Position numbers and translations under genes: made by a program | Shown: piece by piece, positions 43,775-57,385 of the stretch | Position numbering within the stretch: the first letter of the stretch is position 1 | Layout of the letters: each line of letters begins with the position of its first letter | The notes under the pieces: generated by a model | What the model was told of the DNA's origin: nothing | The model's database searches: none | The model's input: the letters and a program-made list of their open reading frames with translations, nothing else | Assembly (NCBI GenBank): GCA_022695795.1 | Contig: MU404110.1 | Location: forward strand, 124,687 to 188,686 | DNA: 64,000 nucleotides | Source of the DNA: Biscogniauxia marginata | Taxonomy: Eukaryota; Ascomycota; Sordariomycetes; Xylariales; Xylariaceae | Reading direction: 5' to 3'

Positions 43775-45739
43775 TCAACCAAGTCGGACACCCGCCTCCT
43801 TTCTCTTCTTTGTCTGTTGCGCCGTAGCACCACTCATGCCTCCAGAGCTGGCATCCAGCATGCTCTGAGCTTCGCGGCGCTTCTCATCTTCTATCTTTTT
43901 GAGGCGCTTGTCGGTCTTTCCTTTGCCGCTACCTTTGCCATGGAACTGATGACTTAGATGTTTGAAGGCAGCCTTTTGATCCAGCTCCCTACCGAACTCA
44001 TCGTTGTATCTTAGTTCCACGTTGGGCTTGTAGCCCTTATTGAATAGGTCGACCATCTGTCGCGACGTTTGTTGGTCGCGAATATTGTTCTGCTGGCGGG
44101 CCCATTCCTCTCTTTCGCGGACTGACATTCGGTCAAGCTTTCCACTCTTACGGTCACGCTCACGCTGGTTGCGCGTCTCCTGCTCGATCTCATTGATGCG
44201 TTTCTTTTTCTCAGCGAGGAATAGTTGTTGCTGGCGAAGTTTCTCGTTTAAGTTGCCGGCATCTGATTCCTTCACCAGCTGGCGCTCTTTTAGAAGCTGT
44301 AAGGTTGCGCCAATGCCTGATCCGACGGTTTTTTCTTCGTCAACACCAATTATAGCTGTCTCTGCCAGGATCGAAGTCTCGCGCTTGCTTTTCTCGTTCT
44401 CGACATCATCTCCGTCTTTCATGGGTTCGTCCTCATCCGATTCGGCTTCCATAGACGTGATAGGAGCATCTTGTGGTGATTTCTGTTTGCGAGGCTTACG
44501 GTCTTCGATGTCCTCCTTTTTCAGGCCAGAGACGAACTCAGAAATCTCGTCGATGACGAGCCCACCGTCTTGAACGTCATGTTCTTCATTCTCAACGCCT
44601 GGTGTCTGCGCCTCCTGGCGTAGCTGCCGTGCTATATCCTCTGGCCGGTTTCTCTTCCTCTTCTTCAAGGCATCTCTTCTCTGGGCAGCTAATGTTGCTT
44701 GGAGATCTTCATCGTCGACGATGAACTCATCATCTGTCTTGCGCTTCCTGCTTACAAACCCAGCACCGGAGTCGATGTCCATGGTCTGATCTTGATCGAC
44801 AGGTTGCGCGGGGAAGATGTCATCTTCGTCAACTGGTCGTTGTCTTGTCGATTTGGACTTCTTCTTTTTCGGTTTCTTGATCTTGACTTCCGAGATGTCC
44901 AGGTAATCGGATGCCGGCTTATCTTCTCCCAGGAAATCAAGGTCTATCTTCTGTAACTGTCGACTTTGTGGCTGGCCACTTACCCCGTCCGTCTGCACAA
45001 TATTGCCCTGTCCATCCAAAGTGAATCGCTTGGTCTTCTTTCCACCAATTTCCTCATCGTACTGTGCAAGAATGTTTCGCTCACCAGTCTCGTTAATCTC
45101 ATTTGGATCATAGGCAGGCTTCTTCTTCTTCAGGTCCAGTTTCTCGTTAAGCTTCTCTTGTTCCCGTAGGTTGATATTCTCAAGCTCGTCACCTTCTTCC
45201 TCCTCCTCTAGTACGTTGGTATCTTTGAGGGTCAAAATCTGCTCGTCGCCATCCTCGAATGCCCCAATTTCATGGCCGACCTTGACGCCGGCAAGATCCC
45301 TTGATGTGTACTGAATTGCAGCCGCTGCGGCAGCCTCCGCAGCTGCTAGTTCTTCCTCCAACTTGCGGGCCTTATCAATTTTTTTCTGTCTTTTCTTCTG
45401 GCTGATTAGCCATGACTTAGCATCGAGGTCATCATCGCCATCGGCGTCGCCTAATCCTTTGCCTTCCAGGACCTCGAAGCGTTTCGCAGCATCGCGGGCC
45501 TTCTTGATCGCAGCATTCTTCTCGTCGCGTCGCTTCTTAGCTTCTTGGGCTTCTTGGACCTTCTTGTAGTTATCGTAGGCAGCAGCTTGTCGGGTATCTA
45601 TGGTGCTCGCGGGTTCTTCACCTTCGGGGGTTGCCTGCTTCTCTCTAAACTGAGGACCACTTGCGCCAGCTACCGGAAGAGGTTTCAAGCCTAAGGAAAC
45701 TCGGATACGATTAGTCTCCTCGATAGTTGCGGCATCCAT
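43775..45739 (-). CDS. snu66: U4/U6.U5 tri-snRNP protein SNU66 (SART1 family)
   Basis: Intronless 654-codon frame, ATG at 45739, TGA at 43777-43775. The N-terminus MDAATIEETNRIRVSLGLKPLP is the conserved SART-1 start in which the helix leads into a Leu-Gly-Leu-x-Pro motif. A long charged, coiled-coil middle follows, with Lys/Glu-rich tracts, DEDD-type acidic stretches and a nuclear-type KIKKPKKKKSKSTRQR cluster. The C-terminal domain holds the family hallmark HLSHQFHGKGSGKGKTDKR followed by KRRE...MLDASSGG. SNU66/SART1 bridges U4/U6 and U5 in the tri-snRNP and recruits the Hub1 ubiquitin-like protein; the length is typical of filamentous fungal orthologues. The complete frame and conserved ends make the call firm. 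It is transcribed away from the 46.1-kb region. Confidence 0.93.
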   Translation of the reverse strand: MDAATIEETNRIRVSLGLKPLPVAGASGPQFREKQATPEGEEPASTIDTRQAAAYDNYKKVQEAQEAKKRRDEKNAAIKKARDAAKRFEVLEGKGLGDADGDDDLDAKSWLISQKKRQKKIDKARKLEEELAAAEAAAAAAIQYTSRDLAGVKVGHEIGAFEDGDEQILTLKDTNVLEEEEEGDELENINLREQEKLNEKLDLKKKKPAYDPNEINETGERNILAQYDEEIGGKKTKRFTLDGQGNIVQTDGVSGQPQSRQLQKIDLDFLGEDKPASDYLDISEVKIKKPKKKKSKSTRQRPVDEDDIFPAQPVDQDQTMDIDSGAGFVSRKRKTDDEFIVDDEDLQATLAAQRRDALKKRKRNRPEDIARQLRQEAQTPGVENEEHDVQDGGLVIDEISEFVSGLKKEDIEDRKPRKQKSPQDAPITSMEAESDEDEPMKDGDDVENEKSKRETSILAETAIIGVDEEKTVGSGIGATLQLLKERQLVKESDAGNLNEKLRQQQLFLAEKKKRINEIEQETRNQRERDRKSGKLDRMSVREREEWARQQNNIRDQQTSRQMVDLFNKGYKPNVELRYNDEFGRELDQKAAFKHLSHQFHGKGSGKGKTDKRLKKIEDEKRREAQSMLDASSGGMSGATAQQTKKRKEAGVRLG

Positions 45740-46109
45740 GATTGATTAGCTAGGAAAAGCTGTATAATAAGCTGCGGATGTTGGGCGTGGGGTGGTATCA
45801 AGCTTAGTAAGTATCCGTTGCTTGAAGAGTGGTGAAGATAAATTAATTGTCGAAGGCTGAAAGATGTAGCAGGTGGGTAATCCGTAATTACATGTAGACC
45901 TGAGGCAACTACCTAGGTACTTAGATACCTTATGCTAGGTGTGCACGTGGTTTGTGCACAAAATGGCTTAGTCACCAGCCACCTTAGCGTGCTCTTAATT
46001 TAAGAAAGAAAAAAAAATTCACGCGTCTCTTTTTTTACTTCTTCTCCCATCACAAAAACAACCACCGACCTGTGCCCGGCAGTCCTCTGTTCGCCTAGCG
46101 AATTCAGAG
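45740..46109. other. Upstream region of SNU66
   Basis: About 370 bp of intergenic DNA containing short homopurine/T runs (AAGAAAGAAAAAAAAATTC near 46000). It probably holds the SNU66 promoter. No gene seen. Confidence 0.4.
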
Positions 46110-46579
46110 ATGACAGCCGAGGCAGCTCGAATAACTTATGGAAGGCATCACCATTTGAATGGTGTCTATCCTATCGACAAGTCGCAGATTAATCAGCTCT
46201 GGGAAGCCAAGATCGCCGTAAAAAGCTGAGCTTGGTGACGCAGATTCTGAAGGCCTTATATTCCAAACCCTTTTTCCAAGATGATTCATCTATGAGGTTG
46301 GGGAAAACCATATGTGTCTACATTATATTACCCTCGTATTTGATTCTTTTCAGTCCCGACTGTACGCGCGAACCGTCGCATCCAACCATAGGTAGTGATT
46401 ATATGCACGTGGGCGCGATTCTACGGGTATTCGTTATCGGCCGAACTGAACGTGTCCATCCATCAATAATACCAAGGCCAAATACCATCTTGGTTTGCCG
46501 CCGGCTTTTATTACTTCGTAGCCCTCTTCATCAAGCATTGGTTACTATTCTCCTCCCAGACCACGAGATTGGTGTAGAC
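46110..46579 (+). pseudogene. Possible decayed gene of unknown function
   Basis: The ATG at 46110 starts MTAEAARITYGRHHHLNGVY and reads to KIAV at a five-A run (about 46221). Shifting by one base gives VKKLSLVTQILKALYSKPFF. Further on, another coherent stretch in one frame reads WARFYGYSLSAELNVSIHQ, a TAA, then FYYFVALFIKHWLLFSS up to a TAG. The pieces look protein-like but need a frameshift, an unclear intron (about 46290-46358) and one stop. I recognise no family. It may be chance. Confidence 0.22.
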
Positions 46580-48174
46580 TAGCAAGAAAGATTATGCTAT
46601 GCCTCGTCACAGGTGACAATCTAAATTCACACTTGGCTTGACGTCTTGACTACAACGGTATTGCTTCGTCGGTATAACCATAGGTCATTTGATGTCAGTT
46701 TCAGGGCAGCTCTCGGTCATACTTGCGGGGTGAAACCCATGTATGAGTAGCTTTCAATTCGCCTTGGCAAACTAAATGGCTAGATCTTGTTTGATGGATG
46801 CATTCTCCTGCTTTCTTGGTATATTCTCGGAGCTCTATTGCGTCGTTGAGGCTTTTGGCACTTGTGTCGATGTCATCTACAGCCAAATTGTCATTCGTCA
46901 TCGTATGATGGGTGATGATCTCGATCATATCTCCGCATAATATAACGATATTTATCATCATTCTCACCACTTTACATAGACACTGATTAATGAGCGCTAG
47001 GTCTAGACTCCATCTTGTTATTGCCCCTAGACGTCACCTGCCCACGATACAGGGAGATCAACACCTGGGGCATCAAATAAATACCTAGATAGTCCTGATC
47101 GCGGGTGTCAAGCGGTGCCTAAGTGACCGCGCCATGCAAGATCGTGACATGTAATGTATTGCGCAGCGGGGGTCTACCGGGGCTTGAGCATGTTCTGTGA
47201 AAGTTCTAAGAGACCGGAATAATTACGTCGAATGTTGTCTCTGCCGAGACTGCGTGAGCTAGATCTTGGATTATGAGACGGTCCGAATAATACATATCTA
47301 GCATGGTATTCATTATAGCTCATTATGCTTAGCTTCAGCTTCCTAGTTTTAACTTGCATTCCCCACAGTCACCAGGCACGGGGTAGGTGGGTAGGTGGGC
47401 AGGCATTGGGAATTCTCGAAGCAATCGTCTGCAGATGAATTTGTGCAGTTGGAGCCGAAGATAAAAATAAACCACCTAAACTAGATAAAATTAAGAATCA
47501 AAGAAGTTCTTACCCATAGTTCTGGGTTATACAGATCAGACCACTATACACTTGGCACGATGAACTGTATAACCTAGAAGTCAGCTATAATGAGCTAGGT
47601 TAGTCAATAATGCGGGGGACACTTTGCAAGATTGCCCCTTTTTTCCCCAATTTCCCCCGCACAAAACTATAAGGAGCCTCACAGACTTCATCCAGGTTTT
47701 CCCCGGATCCCTTGCCTGATTGGGACTTGCCGTATGCATGCCACTTGGAGCCCTTAGGCCCCATCACCAGAGCGGGCCGATTCACGGTTGTCAGGTCCAA
47801 GCTTACTAGTCCCTCCTTAATTCAGATGGTCTGGCTGTGCAGACCGCAACCTGGCAGACTGCCCTACTACTCCCTAGTACCGTCACATCGTCTCTATCGT
47901 TTTTGGCAGTCACCTCGCCATAACCTCACCCAGCTCTGCTAAGCTCAAGTACGGGCTAAGCTCCAACGGCTGAAGAGTAACGCCGGCCCTTTGATGAGAT
48001 TCGGCCCTTTCGGTGGCTTCGACGTGGCGTCCGGCCAGGCGTCCGAATGCAGTATAGTGAATACTCACGATACTTACAGAGAGCGTCGTGGATATATAAG
48101 TCAGGATGGAGGTGCTTCTGAATAGAGGCTCAGAGCTCATCCCAAGCAACAGCAGTCATCTCATACAACCCATC
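46580..48174. other. Intergenic; glucoamylase promoter at its right end
   Basis: No supported gene in about 1.6 kb. A GTAGGTGGGTAGGTGGGCAGG tract lies at about 47382-47402. TATATAA at about 48091-48097 stands ~80 bp upstream of the glucoamylase ATG. GCGGGG (about 47611) matches the SYGGRG consensus of the carbon repressor CreA, as expected upstream of a starch-degrading gene, but single matches are common by chance. Confidence 0.4.
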
Positions 48175-50220
<2,046 letters not shown>

Positions 50221-50658
50221 TAGAGCGCGGTACATATATGTGTCCTGTATTAACGTTGCGGATCATGACGACAATGAATATGCATGTCTCGAGGGAGCCG
50301 TAAGAATGGGAAAATCGTCAGCGGATTGGGAGAACACAGGTGCTTGTATATATAATCTTCAAGGTAAAAAATGAAGGGGGGTTCCTTGGTAAAAAGAATT
50401 TGTGTGCTAGATTGTCCAGCCTTCTAGGATTATCCTTTCTTGTATCTAAATTGAACGACATCCGGACCTTCCGATCCTTATAGGTCTATCATCGGAATGC
50501 ATAGAATCTCTAGATAAGCATCAAATTCCATATGATTGGGTACCAAAAATAGACATAACGGGACATCCTACCATCATTATCACCATCATCGTGACCTATG
50601 CGCCCGTACACACCCATATAAATAAATCAGATAACGACAACACCAACATCAACAACCC
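50221..50658. other. Intergenic between convergent genes
   Basis: About 440 bp between the glucoamylase stop and the end of the riboside-kinase gene. No ORF; it should contain both 3' UTRs. Confidence 0.4.
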
Positions 50659-51935
50659 CTACCTCCCCTCCCCCTCCCCAACAATCCCCTCCAACCTCCG
50701 CATCAGCGTCTCCACCGCCCACTCAAACATATCCTCCATACCGACATCCGGGCCCCTCCCCACCTGGGCCAGGATGTCCTCCCGCCGCAGCACCCGCTCG
50801 TCGAGCACGCCGGCCTCGACGTCGCCCCCCTCGAAGAGCCAGGCGTGGGACTCGGCGTAGTTGGGCCAGACGATCTTGTCCACGTAGCCGGGGGGGTCGG
50901 CCCAGAAGCCCTCGAGCGTGACGTAGCCGTCGCGCGCGCCGCGGCGCCGCGTCGCCTGCGCCCGGCTCACGAGCAGGAAGAGCCGGACGTCGAGGAGGGG
51001 GTCGGAGAGCAGGGCGCGCAGGGGCGAGGGCGGGAGCGGGGGTGGCGCCGGGGGCGGCGCGTACAGGAGGAACCCGTCTAGGAGGCAGATGCGCAGCGGC
51101 GGCTGGGCCGAAGCTGGGGAGACCAGGGCGTGGCCCGGCCGCCCCGGTGCGAGCCACGCCGCGACTCTGGCTTTCATGGCGCTTATCTTGGCGTCGGAGA
51201 CGGGGCAGGCGCCGACGGAGTTTTGGTCCTCTTTGGAGTCGACGAAGAGCTGGTTTTGCGCCGGTTTGTTAGTTAGAAGTACTTTTATATGTGTGTGTGA
51301 GTGAGAGAGAGATGTCTTATTGCATCGCAATGAAACAGCTTAAGATTTTCTCTCTCTTTCAAAGAATGCAGTCCAGAACATCGTACAGATTCATCGCTTT
51401 CAAAGTGCTTGTCTACCCGTCTCATTTGGCAAGGCTAATGATAAAAACTACCAGGGGATACCGCTCAAGACTTACGGGAAACGTGCCCTCGGCGCGGATG
51501 TGCTTCAGCGCCCGTGTCATATCCGGTATATTGAGCGCCTCGGCGCAGTCCCAATCCAGGAGGCCATCTCTCGTGGGGAGCCTATATGAGCAGAGACACA
51601 TCATTATAAGTCAGTTTGGTAAGTCACTCACTCACTCGCCAACTCATTTCCTTCTCAGAACTACTGGAGATTACTAGTTTCTTGATTACACAAGCTGAGG
51701 AGTGAAGAGGGAAATCCCCCCCCCCCCAAGTATTTACATGATCTATTTGTAAAATGAAAAAAAAGGCTTCCACTCACTCAGACTCGGGTCTATAGAAATC
51801 ATCCTCGTGGAGGACGAAGGTATTCGGAAACACATCGCGCAGCAGGCGGGCGAGCGTCGTTTTCCCGCTCGACGAAGCCCCACTTATGCCGACGATAATC
51901 GCTCTCCTTCCGTCGCTCTTATTATTCTCCCCCAT
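50659..51935 (-). CDS. nrk1: Nicotinamide riboside kinase (NRK1-type P-loop kinase)
   Basis: Three exons: 51935-51778, 51581-51476, 51249-50659; 284 residues. Donors are GTGAGT and GTAAGT; acceptors ATAG and CCAG. Exon 1 holds the Walker A loop GISGASSSGKTTLARLL (Gly19-Thr26) and VLHEDDFYRPESE with the Asp pair typical of the family. Exon 2 has TRDGLLDWDCAEALNIPDM, the substrate-site strand in NRK enzymes. Exon 3 has the KEDQNSVG segment, ICLLDGFLLYAPP, then RRRGARDGYVTLEGFW-DPPGYVDKIVWPN and HAWLFEGGDVEAG. The enzyme phosphorylates nicotinamide riboside to NMN in NAD salvage; uridine kinase is the nearest alternative, but the VTLEGFW...DPPGYVDKIVWP segment argues for NRK. A Pro/Ala-rich insertion near the middle (YAPPPAPPPLPPSP) and GC-rich coding bias mark exon 3. 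It lies on the same strand as, and ~470 bp from, another small-molecule kinase gene. Confidence 0.88.
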
Positions 51936-52406
51936 CGCGAAGCAGAGGGCCTTGGAAATTTCGCGGTAGGAACAGAGGCGAATGTTTTGGAATTACGCAC
52001 GCATTTCACGGGAGGTGGAAGGAGAAGAGTGGATGCGGCTTCTGCCAAGCTTGTGCCGCGGTCGGTTTGAAAAGCGGAGCTGTCCGGATGACTAAGTAGT
52101 CCGGTCCGGTCTGCCATGACGGAACAATTTAGGGAATGATGGCATTTCTCCGGCTTATCATTTTCGGGTCGGATATGACGTACGGTCATTCTCAGATCAT
52201 TCTTAGTAATAGAAATAACTATTCTCCCTATCTTAGGTATTAAGCATCATGTGCTGTATTAATTTCTTTGAGATTGTTGCCACAAAATGGCGAACCCTCC
52301 GAACTATCTCCAGCTGATGCAGGCATGGCCACCACGAAAGCACCCCTAATAGGAAACCCGCCACACGAAGTATTACTCTCATAATCCATTTGTTTATGTA
52401 TTACCC
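51936..52406. other. Intergenic between two minus-strand kinase genes
   Basis: About 470 bp; it holds the riboside-kinase promoter and the 3' UTR of the upstream gene. No other feature seen. Confidence 0.4.
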
Positions 52407-53505
52407 TCATCCATATTTTGAGTTGAGCTTTCTCATGATCGACAGGGCTTCATTTCCGTAATAACCGCCGAAGATCGCCCAGTGATTCAGGTAATGGTAC
52501 CTATTAGATCATTAGTATTCACAACATCCTGCTTATATTAGATTCGGGGCGAGTGGGATCCAGCGGGACTTACAGTTCGTAGAGCAATACACGATCACCC
52601 CATTCCTCTTTCGGCTCATCCTTAGGCACGAGGCTCTCGTATTCTTTCCAAAAACTGCTTCCGAACCCGCCAAACATGCGCATGATGCCCAGCTCGTACT
52701 CTGAATGGCCGTAAACACAGGACGGGTCGAAAACGACCTCCTCGACGCCGCCTTTTCCGGCAATTCTTCCCCGGCCGTGATTTCCGCTCCAGAGATCCCC
52801 GTGGATGAGTACGGGTTTCACGCCTTTCAGATGATCGTCGCCAAGCAATCGGGGCACGACGACGCTCGCGGTCTGCTCCACCGCCTTAGCGAGCTCCGGG
52901 TTCGAGCCGTTCTTTCTGAGACCATCGCGGGTAATGGTGCGGAGTCGATTGTTGGCGTAGAAGTCAGCCCATGAAGCCTTCCACGAGTTGTCCTGAGACG
53001 ACGCGCCACAGCAGGTGGTGACGGGGAACCCAAACATTGGCCTGTCGAAGCCCTCCGGAATGGGTGCCGGCGTTGTGTGTAGCTTTGCTAGCTTCTTGGC
53101 GAGCGACTCCCCTGAGCCGCCTGGCGCGGATGATCCGAGATCCAAGAAGTCCGTTACCATGAAGAATTGGCTGGGGTTGTCTTGACATACACCATTGGCA
53201 TATGACTTGGGACAGAAGTTGGGGACCGTGTTGTGGATAGCGTTGAGAGACTCATGTTCTCCTGTGTCAACAACGATATTAGTCCCGTACCCTCAGTTTA
53301 ACTCTAGAACTGGTTTACCTTTAAACATGATTTCAGAATCAGTTCCCGGTCCAGTCTTGATGAAGTAATTCATTGGGTTGCCATCTACTATTGAGCTCAG
53401 CTTGAACGACGACGCGAATCCGGATCCACCATGGGAGGCAATCTTGGTGACGCTGGGATCAAGCCCTAGCGCTCTGATTATCGCAGGATCAACCTTTGGT
53501 GCCAT
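52407..53505 (-). CDS. Fructosamine-3-kinase / ketosamine-3-kinase family protein
   Basis: Three exons: 53505-53319, 53261-52574, 52500-52407; 322 residues with clean phase at both introns (57 and 73 bp; GTAAAC and GTAAGT donors). The start at MAPKVDPAIIRALGLDPS matches how fungal members begin. An in-frame upstream ATG near 53580 could add ~25 residues. The N-lobe has SHGGSGFASSFKL (nucleotide loop) and NYFIKTG with the ATP-site Lys. GEHESLNAIH follows, and the catalytic loop is VLIHGDLWSGNHG (Asp218). FDPSCVYGHSEYELGIMRMF provides the metal-binding Asp and the family's activation region. The enzymes phosphorylate the sugar on glycated lysines so that it falls off (protein repair), with a protein-kinase-like/APH fold. 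The last exon ends in YHYLNHWAIFGGYYGNEALS, the usual C-terminal helix. Intact. Confidence 0.88.
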
Positions 53506-56500
53506 CGTAGTAGCTATGCTCCGAATGGGTAATGATTGGCGTAGATGGTCGGTAGCACTTTTGACAGCGGCGAAGGTCATCCACTGCGCAGTCGAAGTAT
53601 CTGAGTTCGACAAACCGGCTTCTCCTTACGTCACTACCTTACCTAGGGATGCGGCTTATCATCTAGGTTTAATCCTTTGCAGTGTGAGATGGCCCAGACA
53701 ACGATGATTCCGGTCAGGACGATCAAAGTGGCGATTAGAATGAGTTCTATTAATATATTCTTGAGTATAGTTTGAAGCAAAGAGTACAGACTACAAAAAG
53801 TTGAACATAGTAAAAGCTTCTACCAGATCAGACTGGTGATGCATACAGGTGTATCCTGATGACGTGACTTAAGGGAACAAAGGAAAAAGCCCCTCCAGGT
53901 ACTATCGATAAGCCACCAAATGCACTGGATATCCACAGTTCAGGCGGTCCAGCCCGCTTTTTCTAGGCTACCCGAGACCCATTATTATGTCGCCCCTGGC
54001 TTGTGCACTCTAAGGTTCCATCTAAAATTTCTTTTCCTTCGTTCCTTTTCTCCGATTCAATCCCGAGCCCAACCGAAAAAATGCATAGCCTCATCTACGA
54101 GACGCCTTCCGAACACATCCAAAAGATTTTGTAGGTCGAAGATATTATCCGCTCTTCATCATCTAGCCTCCTTGTCAGATGAAACCAACGTCTCAGAACT
54201 AGTCCCTGGAGTCCATTTGACGTCCGAACAGAGAGGCACCATGTCTGAAGCAACACTTTCTTTACTATTTCGCCGCTTCAGACTGGTCATAGTGCTAGGT
54301 CGCTTGCAAGGTATCTTGACGGCCTGCTTGGTTCGTTAGCAAGGCTCGACATATTCTTCCCACCGATCATGTAAGTGTTTGAAGGGTCCTACGTACGCTC
54401 GTATGCCCTGTCCCTTCAAAGCACGACCTGCAGGGACATATCGGAATAGCAACTGAGCGTTGAGGGTTCTGGGCCAGCTGGTTACGCCACCATTCTTGAA
54501 AGGCAGAGCTCGGCATGGTGGTGAAAAGGCTCTCGGAGGTCAGGTCAAATACACTGACTATATTCGTCTGTCTATTCGGCGGCCCGCTATCTCGTAGGCT
54601 GTTCCAAGTAATGGGTTGGATAGAAGTTGAAACAAGCTAGTTCAGGGGGGTGGAAAGGAAGACTTTTTAAGGGATAAGGTAAAGGAGGTATTAAAGGTCC
54701 GCTGCCACACGACTTGTCCCTTGTTGGGAGCGAACTGGATCTTATATACATCTCTGATCTGAGCGTGCACCGATCACGGGGCTTCCGGGGTGGACATTTG
54801 ACTACACTTACTGTCTGTGACTTTCAGGCTCGCCTGACTACAAACCGGGACAGGCGCATGTCTCAATCAGACGTCATTTTTTTACTCTCAGCTTCCGGGC
54901 CTTCACATTTACGCTTACACCTCCAAGTACTTCTAAGTCTAATTATACGGTCCTGATAAATTCAGTACGTTCGCGGCGCAGTTTGGGGGCCGTCACTCGC
55001 ATGCATTTCTTCAGCTATGTCTTCGTCTTCACCTTGTTCCTACGCAAGAAGGATGTACCTCTATCTAGGTAGGTACTACACATTCTCGAATCGGCTGTTA
55101 ACCACTCAAAGCCCTGTCAATATGTGGAACCCATGTATTATACCGCCGGGTCAAAAGAAACCATTTCGTGCCACACCAATCGCGTCGCGTCGTCCTCTCG
55201 CATCGCTGCCGTTTAGGACACCTGCCGGGACGATGGCCGCATCGATCCGGCCGCATGCGCCAGGCGAGGCCCCCACTATCACTGCCTAAGTTAGGTAGTA
55301 TACACATATATAAATATCCGATGCGGCGGAGCGCCCCAAATTTGTTGCACGTCTCGCGCTTCTGCATGTGACAATGTTAGTCCAGACTGCGACTCAACGT
55401 CGTACATGTAGGCAGGCTTGCTCCTAGCCTTGCTGCATATTTTGACAGTTTCTATAGCAAACGGTCGCCCCGCCAAACAGCGCTCGCTAGCAGGCTCGGT
55501 GTGACGGTGGGGGATATGTGATGACAGCGCCGTGGTTGCTGAGTCGAGGTTGCAATCACTTCGTCGCAAATCGCGGGGTCCGTTTTCCGACGTGCAATGC
55601 CATCCCATGTCTCGAGGGCTGCTGTCCTGCGTTCTATTGTTCTACACATAGGGTCGTCGTCGTCGTTTGAGTTCGATAAGTCGGTCGTTGTAGTAACCTG
55701 CTGAGTCAGGCCTTACTATAGCAAAACCTAAGTAGATTTCTATACTCTTAACCCAAACTCATCGCGGCTCCTAACGTATCGTATAGTGTCAGTGTACATA
55801 CTCCGTCATCTCTAAGGATGTTCAACCGCGAGCCCAATGTGGTAGAAAATAAGATAAGTCTTCAGTGCTCGGCTTGGCCATGCAGCGAGAGATCTTAATA
55901 GTTCTAGATAACTCTTGTCGGGCCCATTTAGGTCAACTAATGAAGCCAACCTAGTGGGCAATGAAGCTTGACAACAGACTGGTACTGCTTCTTCTTTTAG
56001 CCACTAGATCTTCAGCTATATGAACGAATCGATAAATGGCAAGGTTATTTTATAAAGTTAGCTAGCTAGGTTAGTTTATTATGTAGGCAGTTATTATGCA
56101 CGCCTTACTGTTGACTTCTTTGAGGTTTCTGTCCATTTCGGGCATTATCGAGAATTGCATGTTGAAACCCTGAAACCCTTTGTGTATAACTATGATACCA
56201 TACTCAAAACACACCAATAAAAGACTTGACACATCTAGAGATATCTATCCAGTTGGCTTTGGGGTGACCCTACTGATTTACTACAACAATGGCTTCCATA
56301 TAAGGGCTGATTATCTTGAGAGACACGCGCGTTCCCCTTGTATGGTACCACGGTCAAGAGAAGGCGTGAGAAGGACAGATGAGCAATAACTTCCGGTTTC
56401 TTCTTTAAGAGTCGAACGAGTTGGCAGAAAGCTGTTTTTATTATTGAAGCTTTCATTCCCTTTTGCTAAGTGCACGGTGCCTTCTATTCCAGATTGTAAA

Positions 56501-57385
56501 GAATCACCACGCAGTATGCATATGTACCTAGATACAACAGAAAAGGAAAAGGAAACTGCAGCCAATGCCATATTATTAGGCATGTAATTGGTAGCAACTG
56601 CCTGATGGACACATTAGGTTGACCTTTGATTCGACGGACATGCTTCCATTTCTCATGGCTCTTTCCGCCTAATGAGAAACACCCAACATGAAGTCTCGGC
56701 CAAAACTGAGAATAGATTCAGACTTCGCCTTTCTTATTACCCGCCATGATTGAAAAATAACCCCCGAATTTCTTCTCTCTTTATTTCACAGCCTGCAATC
56801 GTCAAGATTAGTTGAGAATCTCTGACCTCTCCTTCGCTTACTGTTGTTAATGGGCAAGCTTGGCTTTTACCTTGGTTGCGTCTGTCAATACGCCGTCAAC
56901 TCAAAACTCGCATAAACAGCCCCGGCAGGGAGGGCGGGTGGTATACCCGTCGTATTGATATAGCAAGAGACTTGGAAGAAGAAGCTAGAACTTTTTCTAG
57001 TTCCGAAACCAAGAGAGTGAGCGAGCAATCAGATTCGAGAACAGCTACAATAACAGTCCAGACTCTTTCACCAGCGACATCAGGTTGACTCAAAAGCTTA
57101 TCCATTCACTTCAAAAACCCTAAACTAAACAGCCAGCATAAATTCATTCCAGCAACCACCCTCACATCTAACTCTCTCTCTCTCTCTATCCGCCCTACAC
57201 TCACCCACCCCTTTACCCATTCACCAGCCAACCAACCTCCCACACACCAAACCCTATTTCCCCAAACATCCCATCCCCAAAACCAAAAACTTAAAACCAC
57301 CAAACCAAACCAAACCACAAAATAGAGAGAGAGAGAAAACCCCCCAAAGAAAAAAAATCAAAAATCCCAGAACAAAAAAAAAAAA
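53506..57385. other. Long intergenic interval without a supported gene
   Basis: About 3.9 kb. At 53920-54339 there is an ATG-started 139-codon frame, and nearby an alternative frame starting MHSLIYETPSEHIQKIL; both lack domains and the sense seems to hop between frames, so a decayed gene is possible but unproven. Several short open frames at 55.0-55.6 kb are unsupported. From about 57170 to 57385 the DNA is CT-rich then A-rich (GAGAGAGA and poly-A just before 57386), typical of a fungal promoter and leader. Confidence 0.4.

Noticed and set aside
53920..54400. Candidate gene starting at 53920 or at the MHSLIYETPS frame
   Set aside because: No recognisable domain; continuing either frame requires multiple unsupported shifts, so it is mentioned only in the intergenic note.
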